Source: GCA-2731375 sp964631725 (GTDB lineage: Bacteria > Pseudomonadota > Alphaproteobacteria > GCA-2731375). From it: DNA of 64,000 nucleotides. The DNA lies in NCBI GenBank assembly GCA_964631725.1, contig CAZVYX010000020.1, positions 1 to 64,000 of the forward strand, given 5' to 3'. The notes under the pieces were generated by a model. That model was not told where the DNA came from. It saw only the letters and a program-made list of their open reading frames with translations, and made no database searches. Below, in pieces: positions 52,725 through 61,199 of the stretch (within the stretch, counting starts at the first letter, position 1; each line of letters starts with the position of its first letter). The position numbers and the translations under genes are program-made.

Positions 52725-53743
52725 TCGAGGATCAGTTCCGCATAGGTATCCAGATCCGAGTCGGTCTTGGGCCAGACCAGCAGCGAGGTCACGGCGCTGT
52801 CCTCCCAGGCGGCCAGGCGCTGCTTGATGCGGTCCTTGGGACCCACCAGGGCGATGTCATCGACCAGTTCATCCGGCACGGCGGCGACGGCCTCGGCCTT
52901 CTTGCCGTCCAGATACAAATCTTGGATCTTCGCCGCGGCCTCGCCATAGCCCAGGCGGACAACCAGTTCGTTGTGAAAATTACGGTCCCGCGCGCCCATG
53001 CCGCCCACGTACAGCGCCAGGCTTTTCTTCACTTCCAGGCGCCCGGCGTCCAAATCGTCGGTGATGTGCATCTGCATCGGATACATGATCTCGAAATCGT
53101 CACCCCGGCCGGCAATGGCGTCGGCATAGACGTCCTCGCGCTCGGGCGAATAGTACAGCGGGAACCAGCCGTCGCAGATTTCCGTCGCCATGGCGACGTT
53201 CTTCGGTCCTTCCGCGCCGAGGAAGATCGGGATATCGGCGCGCAGGGGATGGGTAATGGGCTTCAATGGCTTGCCCAGGCCCCAGGAACCGGGCGCCTCC
53301 TCGGGATAGGGAATGGTGTAGTGGGCGCCATCCATTTGCACCGGATTTTCACGGGCCAGAACCTGGCGAATAATATCGATGTATTCCCGGGTCCGCGCCA
53401 GGGGCTTGGCGAAGGGTTGACCGTACCAGCCCTCCACCACCTGCGGGCCGGAGACGCCGAGGCCAAGGATCAGGCGGCCATTGGAGAGATGATCCAGGGT
53501 TAGGGCATGCATGGCCGTGGCCGTGGGGGTGCGGGCCGAAATCTGCACGATGGCGGTACCCAGCTTAATCTTTTCCGTATGCGCCCCGACCCAGGCCAGA
53601 GGCGTCAAGGCATCGGAGCCATAGGCCTCGGCCGTGAAAAAACCATAGTAGCCAAGGGCTTCCGCCCGCTTGGCGAGGCCGATTAGATCTTGTGGCGGCT
53701 GCGCGCCCCAATAGCCCGTCATCAAACCCAGTTTCAATGTCAT
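52721..53743 (-). CDS. LLM-class (luciferase-like) flavin/F420 oxidoreductase
   Basis: This 340-residue TIM-barrel protein has the bacterial-luciferase-like features LGLMTGYWGAQPPQDLIGLA, TEKIKLGTAIVQISARTP, DHLSNGRLILGLGVSGPQ and FLGAEGPKNVAMATEI. The class binds FMN or F420 and includes monooxygenases and methylenetetrahydromethanopterin reductase-like enzymes. GGGAGAG precedes the ATG. The two upstream SMP-30 paralogues are on the same strand with 55 bases between, so a monooxygenase/lactonase pathway is possible but unproven. Its stop codon lies in the composite repeat. Confidence 0.88.
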   Translation of the reverse strand: MTLKLGLMTGYWGAQPPQDLIGLAKRAEALGYYGFFTAEAYGSDALTPLAWVGAHTEKIKLGTAIVQISARTPTATAMHALTLDHLSNGRLILGLGVSGPQVVEGWYGQPFAKPLARTREYIDIIRQVLARENPVQMDGAHYTIPYPEEAPGSWGLGKPLKPITHPLRADIPIFLGAEGPKNVAMATEICDGWFPLYYSPEREDVYADAIAGRGDDFEIMYPMQMHITDDLDAGRLEVKKSLALYVGGMGARDRNFHNELVVRLGYGEAAAKIQDLYLDGKKAEAVAAVPDELVDDIALVGPKDRIKQRLAAWEDSAVTSLLVWPKTDSDLDTYAELILD

Positions 53744-53798
53744 TGTACTCTCCCAATCCGGCGGCAACACGGCGCGCCGATAAACCTAATATCTCAAC

Positions 53799-54719
53799 CT
53801 AATCCATGTGAGCATACATTGTCTCGCCGGCCGCCGGTAGCTCGGCCCGCAGGATCTTGCCGCTAAAGGACGAGGTGATGAACAGCGACCGGTTGTCCGG
53901 ACCGCCATAAGCCATGTTGGTGGTCAACAGGCTGCCGTCGGGATCGGGGATTTTGTAAATCGGCAGGCCCAGGGCCGAAAACAGCCACACGGCGCCAAAT
54001 CCGGCGTGCGCGATGGAGAGATTGCCCTCCACATCCATGGCCATGCCGTCGGGGCCCATGCCGCCCACCAGTTGCGCGAAAAGACCGACACGGTTGATGC
54101 TGCCATCCTTGCGGAAGGGCATGCACCAGACCGCGTTGGCCCGGGTCACGGCGATATAGAGCTGGCTTTCGCTTGGATCCATCACCAACCCGTTCGGGCT
54201 GGGTACATTGTCGATCAGGCAATGCACGGCGCCGTTGGTATCCATGCGGAAAACCCGGCCGGTCGGGTCGTGCAGGCCGGTATCGCCCTGATCGGTAAAA
54301 TACAGATCACCGTTGGAGGCAAAGAACAGATCATTCACGCCCTTGTAGCCGGGCATCTGATCGGGACCGATGTAGACCGAGACCTTGCCGTTGACCGGAT
54401 CAATCTCGACAATACCCTTGCGCCGGTCAGCCACGAATATGCGACCGTCTTTGTGGATTTTCAGGCCGTTCGGGCTGCCGTCATAGTCCGCCGCCACATC
54501 GAACGCACCGTCCGGGGAAATCTTGAAAACCCGGCCATGGGCGATGTCCACCACGTACAGGTTGCCGTCCCGGTCAAACGACGGCCCTTCCAGGAACGAG
54601 CCCAAGGGCCGGCCGCGAAAGATATCCCGCGACATGTGGGAGTCCCTGTCGAGCAACTGCAGTTCATCGGGCACTTCGGCGAAGACGGTCGGTTCAATCA
54701 CGGTCGGTTGCGGGTACAT
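53799..54719 (-). CDS. SMP-30/gluconolactonase-like beta-propeller, paralogue A
   Basis: This 306-residue six-bladed propeller protein has the family features LEGPSFDRDGNLYVVDIAHG near residue 43, the metal-ligand glutamate in LEGP, the asparagine in SPNGLVMD and the aspartate in GPDGMAMD. Members hydrolyse lactones in a metal-dependent way. There is no signal peptide. It is about 80 percent identical by eye to the gene directly upstream, indicating a recent tandem duplication. The residues around the central substrate channel (ARANAVWCMPF versus TRVNGVWRMPF in the copy) differ most. Confidence 0.92.
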   Translation of the reverse strand: MYPQPTVIEPTVFAEVPDELQLLDRDSHMSRDIFRGRPLGSFLEGPSFDRDGNLYVVDIAHGRVFKISPDGAFDVAADYDGSPNGLKIHKDGRIFVADRRKGIVEIDPVNGKVSVYIGPDQMPGYKGVNDLFFASNGDLYFTDQGDTGLHDPTGRVFRMDTNGAVHCLIDNVPSPNGLVMDPSESQLYIAVTRANAVWCMPFRKDGSINRVGLFAQLVGGMGPDGMAMDVEGNLSIAHAGFGAVWLFSALGLPIYKIPDPDGSLLTTNMAYGGPDNRSLFITSSFSGKILRAELPAAGETMYAHMD

Positions 54720-54754
54720 CGCGAAACTCCGGCTGGTTGGAAAAGTTGCGGCAA

Positions 54755-55693
54755 TTATTGTGCGTCATGTTTAAGGCCGGCGCCAGAAAACATGGGCTGG
54801 CCGGGTGTGGGCAGTTCGGCGCGCAGGATCTTGCCGCTGAGGGACGAGGTAATAAACAACGAACAATTGTCCGGGCCGCCATAGGCGATATTGGTGGTTG
54901 CCAGGCTGCCGTCGGGATCGGGGATCTTGTAAAGCGGTAGGCCCAACGCCGAAAACAGCCAGACGGCGCCAAAACCGAAATGCGCCATGCTCAGGTTCCC
55001 CTCCACATCCATGGCCATGCCATCGGGGCCCATGCCGCCGACCAGTTGGGCAAACAGGCCAACCCGGTTGACGCTGCCATTCTGGCGGAACGGCATGCGC
55101 CAGACGCCGTTAACGCGGGTCACGGCGAGGTAAAGCTGGGTTTCTCCCGGGTCCATCACAAGGCCGTTGGGGCCGGGTACATTGTCGATCAGGCAATGCA
55201 GTTTACCCTTCGTGTCCCAGCGAAAGACCCGGCCGGAGGCATCCTCCAGCCCGGTCGCGCCCATGTCGGTAAAGAATAGATCGCCGTTGGAGGCGAAGAA
55301 CAAATCATTCAGCCCCTTGTATCCGGCAATATCATCCGGTGCGATGATCGTGGAAACCTTGCCGTTCACCGGGTCGATTTCGAGAATGCCGTTGGTCTTG
55401 TCGGCGACGAAAATACGGCCGTCCTCATGGATTTTCAGGCCATTGGGGTTACCGTCATAGTCGGCCACCACATCGAACGCACCGTCCGGCGAAATCTTGA
55501 AAACCCGGCCATGGGCGATATCGACCACATACAGATTGCCGTCCCGATCAAACGAGGGGCCTTCCAGGAACGAGCCCAGGGGCTGGCCGCGGAAAACATC
55601 CCGGGACAGGAAACAATCCCGGTCCCAAAATTGCAATTCATCGGGCACTTCGGCAAAGACCGATGCTTCGATTATCTCGACTTGGGGATACAT
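54755..55693 (-). CDS. SMP-30/gluconolactonase-like beta-propeller, paralogue B
   Basis: This 312-residue propeller protein shares nearly the whole sequence of the following gene, including LEGPSFDRDGNLYVVDIAHG, GPNGLVMD and GPDGMAMD. The C-terminus differs (PGQPMFSGAGLKHDAQ). The ATG five codons in has GGAG before it and was preferred to an earlier ATG. The gene heads the lactonase-lactonase-luciferase-like run and is divergent from the deacetylase operon across about 90 bases, which probably contain promoters for both. Confidence 0.9.
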   Translation of the reverse strand: MYPQVEIIEASVFAEVPDELQFWDRDCFLSRDVFRGQPLGSFLEGPSFDRDGNLYVVDIAHGRVFKISPDGAFDVVADYDGNPNGLKIHEDGRIFVADKTNGILEIDPVNGKVSTIIAPDDIAGYKGLNDLFFASNGDLFFTDMGATGLEDASGRVFRWDTKGKLHCLIDNVPGPNGLVMDPGETQLYLAVTRVNGVWRMPFRQNGSVNRVGLFAQLVGGMGPDGMAMDVEGNLSMAHFGFGAVWLFSALGLPLYKIPDPDGSLATTNIAYGGPDNCSLFITSSLSGKILRAELPTPGQPMFSGAGLKHDAQ

Positions 55694-55782
55694 GGCCGGC
55701 TCCGGCATGGTTCACGGGAAAACTGAACCGCCATTGTGCCCAGCCCTTGGGTCCGGCTCAACCCTGTGGCAAGATTTGGCTT

Positions 55783-56703
55783 ATGACCCTGGATACGAAA
55801 TCCGAACGCCTGATCTATTCGCCGATCAATGACCGGCCGCGCCTGAAGTTGCCGAACGGGGCGCGGCTGGCGCTGTGGGTCTGCCCGAACATCGAGCATT
55901 ATGAATATCTGCCCGACCCCGTGCGCATCCGCGATCCCTGGCCGCGTATGCCGCATCCGGACATCCTCGGCTATGGCATCAAGGACTACGGCAACCGGGT
56001 TGGTTTATGGCGCATGTTCGATGTCATGGATCATTTCGACGTGCGCTGCACGGTCTCCCTGAACCTGAGCGTTTTTGAGCATTACCCGGAGATCATGGCG
56101 GCCTGCGAGGCGCGGCGCTGGGATGTGATGTGCCATGGCATCTACAACACCCAGTATCTATGGGGCCTGGAGGAGGCGGAGGAGCGGGCGATTATCGAGG
56201 AATGCGTCGACACTTACCGCCGCCTGACGGGACGGCAATTGCCGGGCTGGTTTTCGCCCGCCGCCTCCCACACCCTGAACACGCCGGATCTGGTGGCCGA
56301 GGCGGGGATCAAATATTACGCCGACTGGTTTCACGACGACCAGCCGGGGCCGATGAACGTGCGCCGGGGCCGGCTTTTGACCGTGCCATATTCGATGGAA
56401 CTGAACGATGCGGTGCTGCACAACCGGGCCCAGGAGGCGGACGATTTCCTGGTCATGGTGCGCGACTATTTCGACGCCATCTATGCCGAGGGGGCGGAAC
56501 AACCCCGCGTCATGTGCCTCGCCCTGCATCCCTATATGATGGGCCAGCCGCACCGCATTGGCTATTTGGAGAAGATGCTGGACTATATCCTTTCCCACGA
56601 TGGCGTCTGGCAGGCGACGGGCGAGGAAATTGCCGATTGGTATTATGCCGAGATGTGGGATCGGGTCACGGCGCATCTGGCGGGGGGCGACGGCAATGGC
56701 TGA
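55783..56703 (+). CDS. polysaccharide-deacetylase-fold hydrolase, paralogue 1
   Basis: This 306-residue protein belongs to the NodB/PuuE-like family. Recognisable are GYGIKDYGNRVGLWRMFDVM, VRCTVSLNLSVFEHYPE, WDVMCHGIYNT and LALHPYMMGQPHR. The classical metal motif HSxxH is not present (CHGIYNTQY), and the motif-1 double aspartate is missing, as in allantoinase-like (PuuE) members, so sugar deacetylation is not assured. The ATG begins MTLDTKSERLIY. It overlaps the next gene by eight bases. Confidence 0.85.
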   Translation: MTLDTKSERLIYSPINDRPRLKLPNGARLALWVCPNIEHYEYLPDPVRIRDPWPRMPHPDILGYGIKDYGNRVGLWRMFDVMDHFDVRCTVSLNLSVFEHYPEIMAACEARRWDVMCHGIYNTQYLWGLEEAEERAIIEECVDTYRRLTGRQLPGWFSPAASHTLNTPDLVAEAGIKYYADWFHDDQPGPMNVRRGRLLTVPYSMELNDAVLHNRAQEADDFLVMVRDYFDAIYAEGAEQPRVMCLALHPYMMGQPHRIGYLEKMLDYILSHDGVWQATGEEIADWYYAEMWDRVTAHLAGGDGNG

Positions 56704-57619
56704 TCCGCGTCAACCGGGCATGGACCATGATCTCTATCCCTATTCAGCCATTCCGGCCCGTCCCGCCTTGAACTGGCCGGGTGGCTGGCGGCTGGCGGTA
56801 TGGATCGTCCTGCATTTGGAACTGTGGGAGCTGCAGCCGCCGGAGGGCGCCATCCGGGATGGCCGCTTTCGCGGCGAGTTTGGCAATTTCTTTCCCGACT
56901 ATCGGACCTATTCAACGCGGGAATATGGCAACAGGGTGGGCGTCTTCCGAATTTTCGATGTGCTGGACCGCCATCAGGTCCCCGTCACCGTGGCCGCCAA
57001 CGCCGCCCTGTGCCGCGAGAGGCCGCGGTTGATCGAGGAATGCCTGCGCCGGGGCTACGAGATTGCGGCCCATGGCAGTCACGCCACCCGGATGATTACC
57101 GCGCAGATGACGCCGGACCAGGAACAGGCCCATATTGATGACGCCATGGCGGCGGTACGCCAATCCACCGGGGCGGAGCGGATCGGCTGGATAGGACAGG
57201 ATTTTGGCGAGAGCCCGGCGACGCCGCGGTTGCTGGCGGCGGCCGGGGCCGATTATCTGGCCGATTGGCCCAATGACGATCAACCCTATTGGCTGACCCT
57301 GGCGCCGCCCCTGGTTTCCCTGCCCTATCACGTGGAATGGGACGACGGGACTTTGATGGCGCTGCGCCAGTTGACCGCGCCGCGCTATGGCCAGATGGTT
57401 TGCCAGGCCGCCGACCGCTTGCACAGCGACGCCGCGGCCGGCGCCCGCATGATGAGCCTTGGCCTGCACCCCTGGGTGATCGGACAGCCCCAGCGTATTC
57501 GCTATCTCGACGAGATCTTGAACCATTTGCGGCGGATGGACGGTTTGTGGTTCGCCACCGCCGGCGAGATCGCTGATAGTTTCCGGGCTCAGACGGCGCC
57601 GCCGGCGGGGCGCCCATGA
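56696..57619 (+). CDS. polysaccharide-deacetylase-fold hydrolase, paralogue 2
   Basis: This 307-residue protein is a diverged duplicate of the preceding gene, with TREYGNRVGVFRIFDVLD, VTVAANAALCRERPRL, YEIAAHGSHATRM and MSLGLHPWVIGQPQRIRYLD at matching places. The histidine position here is HGSHA, with a second histidine three residues on. Both genes keep the late LHPxxxGQPxR motif. The ATG lies inside the end of the first gene, and the stop overlaps the permease start as ATGA, so the three are one translational unit. Two hydrolases may form a hetero-oligomer. Confidence 0.85.
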   Translation: MADPRQPGMDHDLYPYSAIPARPALNWPGGWRLAVWIVLHLELWELQPPEGAIRDGRFRGEFGNFFPDYRTYSTREYGNRVGVFRIFDVLDRHQVPVTVAANAALCRERPRLIEECLRRGYEIAAHGSHATRMITAQMTPDQEQAHIDDAMAAVRQSTGAERIGWIGQDFGESPATPRLLAAAGADYLADWPNDDQPYWLTLAPPLVSLPYHVEWDDGTLMALRQLTAPRYGQMVCQAADRLHSDAAAGARMMSLGLHPWVIGQPQRIRYLDEILNHLRRMDGLWFATAGEIADSFRAQTAPPAGRP

Positions 57620-58323
57620 ACGATTTCGGGTCGGCCCTGACCGCCGCGTTCGAGCTGCTGGGCCAGGGTGACGGCTACCTTCGGGATATCGTTCTGTTGT
57701 CCCTGCAGGTCAGTCTGACCGCCGTCGCCGTGGCAACCGTGATCGGTCTGCCCATCGGCGCCGTCACCGCGCTGTTCCGCTTTCCCGGACGGCGGGTGCT
57801 GGTGGTTCTCCTCAATGCCCTGATGGGCTTGCCGCCTGTGGTCGTGGGCCTAGTGGTTTATCTGCTGTTGTCGCGGGCCGGTCCGTTCGGCGTCTTTGGC
57901 CTGTTGTTCACGCCCACCGCCATGGTGATCGCGCAATTTGTCCTGGTGCTGCCGATCATCGCCGCCCTGAGCCGCCAGGTGATGGAGGAAATGTGGCTGG
58001 ATTACAGCGAACAATTGCACTCCCTTGGGGTTTCGCCATTGGGGCAGCTGTCGGTGCTGCTATGGGATGGCCGTTTCGCGCTTTTGACGGCCGTCCTGGC
58101 AGGTTTCGGACGCGCCACGGCGGAGGTTGGCGCGGTGATGATCGTGGGCGGCAATATTGATCATGTCACGCGGGTCATGACAACGACCATCGCATTGGAG
58201 GCGAGCAAGGGCGATCTCGCCAAGGCGTTGGGCCTGGGCGTGGTCTTGTTGCTGGTTTCCCTGGCCGTCAATCTGCTGGCCTATCTGCTGAGGGAATTAT
58301 CGCGCCTGCGCTTTGCTGATTAG
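57616..58323 (+). CDS. TupB-like tungstate/molybdate-type ABC permease
   Basis: This 235-residue protein has about five hydrophobic segments and the permease EAA-type loop SEQLHSLGVSPLGQLSVLLW with FGRATAEVGAVMIVGGNIDH typical of TupB. It would form the membrane channel for tungstate, molybdate or a similar oxyanion. No binding protein (TupA) or ATPase (TupC) is adjacent or elsewhere in the window. It is coupled by ATGA to the deacetylase-like gene. It may rely on subunits encoded elsewhere or have a different partner. Confidence 0.85.
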   Translation: MNDFGSALTAAFELLGQGDGYLRDIVLLSLQVSLTAVAVATVIGLPIGAVTALFRFPGRRVLVVLLNALMGLPPVVVGLVVYLLLSRAGPFGVFGLLFTPTAMVIAQFVLVLPIIAALSRQVMEEMWLDYSEQLHSLGVSPLGQLSVLLWDGRFALLTAVLAGFGRATAEVGAVMIVGGNIDHVTRVMTTTIALEASKGDLAKALGLGVVLLLVSLAVNLLAYLLRELSRLRFAD

Positions 58324-58453
58324 GTGCGAGCCACGCCGCGGCAAATCGAAAGCGCGACAATACTTTACAACGGGCATTTGGGTTTTCTTAACCCTTACTA
58401 CGTTAGGTTTACGCCAACCGACGTGGCCGTATGTGCCCGTCCAGCAATACGTG

Positions 58454-60181
58454 ATGAATATGGGAACCCTGTTGCCGAACCAAACTGCGGATAGTCTCCC
58501 AGCATGGGACACAGACCATTTGGCGCGTTCGATGGACGCGACGGGCGGCGTGGTCTACTGCTGGGATATGCGTGCCGATCATTTCGAATGGTCGGACGGG
58601 GCAGCGGCTATTCTTGGCTTGTCGGAACAGGAAATTCCCCGTCAGGCGGCACAAATACAATCGCGCATCGCGCCGGACGATTTGCCGGGCCGGGCCATCG
58701 CCCTGTCGCGCCTGATGGACGACGGTACCGCCTACGACTGCGAGTTCAAATTGCGCCGCTCCGACGGCGGTTTTGAATGGGTCAGCGAACGCGCCAGCAT
58801 GCAGCTTGATGAAAGCGGCGAACCTGCCTGGTTGTACGGTTTTCTGCGCGTAATCACGCCTTGGAAGACGCGCGAGGCCGAGTTGGAGCGGATGGCCTTT
58901 TATGATGAGCTGACCGGCCATCTCAATCGGGCCCGCCTGCAGGAGGCCCTGGATGAAATTCTGAGGGATTGCCGCGAAGAGAACGCTTCGGCCGCCTATC
59001 TTCTGGTCAATATCGACCGGCTTGGCATGCTCAACAGCGACTATGGCTTTGACATTGCGGATGCTGTCATAACCGAAATTGGCAAACGGGTGGAAACCTG
59101 TACCCGCGTCGGCGATATCATTGGCCGGGCGGGCGGCAATCAGTTCGGCGTGGTGCTGCCGGATGCCACCGACATGGATTTGCGCAAGGTCGCGGAACAA
59201 ACGCTCGCCGCCGCGCGAAACAACGAAATCATGAGCGATGCCGGCCCCCTGGCCGTGTCCCTGTCGCTTGGCGGCGCCATTTTGCCGAAAGATGCCGGCA
59301 GCAGCCGCGAAGCCATGGGCCGGGCCGAGGAAGCGCTTTCAAAGGCGAAACAACAAGGGCGTGACCGTTTTGTCCTGCATCGAGGTTCCGCCAATCGCGA
59401 CGTGGCCCGGCGCAAGTCCCTGGCGACCGGCGATGCCGTGATGCGGGCCATGAAGGACGGCCGCCTGACATTCGCGGTTCAGCCCATTGTCGATAGCGAG
59501 ACTGGCGAGACGGAACTGTACGAATGCCTGCTGCGGATGCTGAATGAAAAAGGCGAGCTGGTGCCGGCCGGGCTGTTTATCCCCGTGGTCGAGAAACTGG
59601 GCCTGATCCGCCGTTTGGACAAATTTACTCTGGAAATGGCCTTGATGGAGATGGAGAAAGTCAAACATGTCCATCTCGCGGTCAATGTTTCCGGCATGAC
59701 CGCAACCGATCCCTCGACCTTGGATCATCTGCTATCACTGGTTCATATTCACTCCGGTATCGCCGACCGTCTGATATTCGAGATCACGGAAACCGTTGCG
59801 ATGATGGATTTCGAGGAAACGGCCCGGTTCGCCAATAAGCTGCGGGATTTGGGCTGTCGTATCGCCTTGGATGATTTCGGTGCCGGCTATACCTCGTACC
59901 GGCATCTAAAGGCGTTGGCGGTTGATATCGTCAAGATTGACGGCCAATTCGTGAAGGACCTGCACGAAAACAAGGAAAACCAGTTGTTCGTGCAGACCTT
60001 GTTGGATCTGGCCGACGGCTTCAACGCCGATGTGGTCGGTGAATGCGTGGAAACCGAGGAAGAGGCCCAGGCCTTGCGTGACCGGGGCGTCAAATACCTG
60101 CAAGGCTATCACTTCGGTGCCCCGACTATTGAGCGGCCCTGGGAAAAGCCCAACCTGCAAATGGTGCCGACCGACAATTAG
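58454..60181 (+). CDS. PAS-GGDEF-EAL cyclic-di-GMP signalling protein
   Basis: This 575-residue cytoplasmic protein has a PAS domain (VVYCWDMRADHFEWSDGAAA, then SDGGFEWVSERASM), a GGDEF domain and an EAL domain. The GGDEF catalytic motif is RAGGNQFGVVLP, losing both acidic residues, so the cyclase half is probably inactive or regulatory. The EAL half keeps YECLLRM, NVSGMT, ITETVAMMD, LDDFGAGYTSYRHLK, IVKIDG and ECVETEEE, so it should hydrolyse cyclic-di-GMP. Starts at ATG 58454 or GTG one codon before. It lies 130 bases beyond the permease gene. Confidence 0.9.
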   Translation: MNMGTLLPNQTADSLPAWDTDHLARSMDATGGVVYCWDMRADHFEWSDGAAAILGLSEQEIPRQAAQIQSRIAPDDLPGRAIALSRLMDDGTAYDCEFKLRRSDGGFEWVSERASMQLDESGEPAWLYGFLRVITPWKTREAELERMAFYDELTGHLNRARLQEALDEILRDCREENASAAYLLVNIDRLGMLNSDYGFDIADAVITEIGKRVETCTRVGDIIGRAGGNQFGVVLPDATDMDLRKVAEQTLAAARNNEIMSDAGPLAVSLSLGGAILPKDAGSSREAMGRAEEALSKAKQQGRDRFVLHRGSANRDVARRKSLATGDAVMRAMKDGRLTFAVQPIVDSETGETELYECLLRMLNEKGELVPAGLFIPVVEKLGLIRRLDKFTLEMALMEMEKVKHVHLAVNVSGMTATDPSTLDHLLSLVHIHSGIADRLIFEITETVAMMDFEETARFANKLRDLGCRIALDDFGAGYTSYRHLKALAVDIVKIDGQFVKDLHENKENQLFVQTLLDLADGFNADVVGECVETEEEAQALRDRGVKYLQGYHFGAPTIERPWEKPNLQMVPTDN

Positions 60182-60187
60182 GGCCAG

Positions 60188-60517
60188 CTAAGGCTCCCAC
60201 TCGGGCAATTCGTCCAGACGCCACCGTTCCAGAAATTTCATATCCGCCATACCGAGGCCCTGCAACAGCACGGTTTTGTCGCGGTTCTTGGCGCCCGCGG
60301 TAATGGCCAGACTGCCGCGCGGCACGCGCCAGGCCTTGGCCAGCAGTTTGATCAAGGCTTGGTTGGCCTTGCCCTTCTCCGGCACCGCCGTCACCCGGGC
60401 TTGCAGGCGGGGGCTGCCGTCCGCCATTGTTTGAATACCATCAATCCGGTTGGCGGAAGCGCCGGGGCGAAGCCGCACCGCAACCGCCACCCCATCCCTG
60501 ACGACCGTGAACGGCAA
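60188..60517 (-). CDS. DUF167 (YggU-like) protein
   Basis: This 109-residue protein has the DUF167 features VAVRLRPGASANRIDG near residue 12, VTAVPEKGKANQALIKLLA and ITAGAKNRDKTVLLQG. The function is unknown, though some members bind RNA-associated complexes. The start appears to be TTG 12 bases after the GNAT stop; no ATG fits. It ends the leftward thrC-M16-GNAT-DUF167 run, convergent with the EAL protein gene. Confidence 0.88.
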   Translation of the reverse strand: MPFTVVRDGVAVAVRLRPGASANRIDGIQTMADGSPRLQARVTAVPEKGKANQALIKLLAKAWRVPRGSLAITAGAKNRDKTVLLQGLGMADMKFLERWRLDELPEWEP

Positions 60518-60529
60518 GATCAGCAGGCC

Positions 60530-61120
60530 CTAGTCGCGGCGGTCGGTCTGCAACATGGCGAACAGGGTATGGTCGCTCCATTTGCCATCGATCCGCAGAT
60601 ATTTCCGCGCATGGCCTTCTTTCTGAAAACCGGTCTTCAACAGCACGGTTGTCGAGGCGTCATTGTGCGGCAGGCAGGCCGCTTCCAGGCGGTGCAGCCC
60701 CAATTCATCGAAGACGAATGACTGGGAGGTGGTGACCGCATCCTGCATCAGGCCCTGGCCGGCGTATTGTTGGCCCATCCAATAACCCATGGAACAGGAT
60801 TGCGTGACGCCGCGGCGTACGTTGGACAGGGTGATGCCGCCCAACAGACGATCGTCATAGCGGCGGAAAACAAAAAAGGCATAGCCGATGCCGTCGCGGG
60901 CATCCCGGGCGTAACGGCGCAGGCGGCGGCGGTAGGCATTGCGGGTCAGTTCGTCCTCCAGCCAGGTCGGCTCCCACGGTGTCAGGAAGTCGCGGGAGGC
61001 GGCACGAAGCTGGGCCCATTCCGACCAGTCCGACAATTGCGGCGCCCGCAGGTACACCCGGTCGCCCTTCAGCGTCGGTGGGCTGCCGATCCACGGTGGA
61101 TTACGTAGGAATGCCGACAC
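60530..61120 (-). CDS. GNAT acetyltransferase (RimJ/RimL-like)
   Basis: This 196-residue protein has the GNAT fold of the N-acetyltransferases acting on ribosomal or other N-termini: VYLRAPQLSDWSEWAQL near residue 22, LLGGITLSNVRRG, SMGYWMGQQYAGQGLMQDAV (the acetyl-CoA loop QxxAGxG) and ACLPHNDASTTVLLKTGFQK. The start is GTG, directly behind AGGAGC. It lies 79 bases after the M16 gene and likely in its operon. Confidence 0.9.
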   Translation of the reverse strand: MSAFLRNPPWIGSPPTLKGDRVYLRAPQLSDWSEWAQLRAASRDFLTPWEPTWLEDELTRNAYRRRLRRYARDARDGIGYAFFVFRRYDDRLLGGITLSNVRRGVTQSCSMGYWMGQQYAGQGLMQDAVTTSQSFVFDELGLHRLEAACLPHNDASTTVLLKTGFQKEGHARKYLRIDGKWSDHTLFAMLQTDRRD

Positions 61121-61199
61121 GCTCCTGGCCCGTTCGTTGTTTCGTCATTTGCTCCGCGACCAATGCCGCGTCGTCCCATATTCGGGACCTCTGCGGCAT

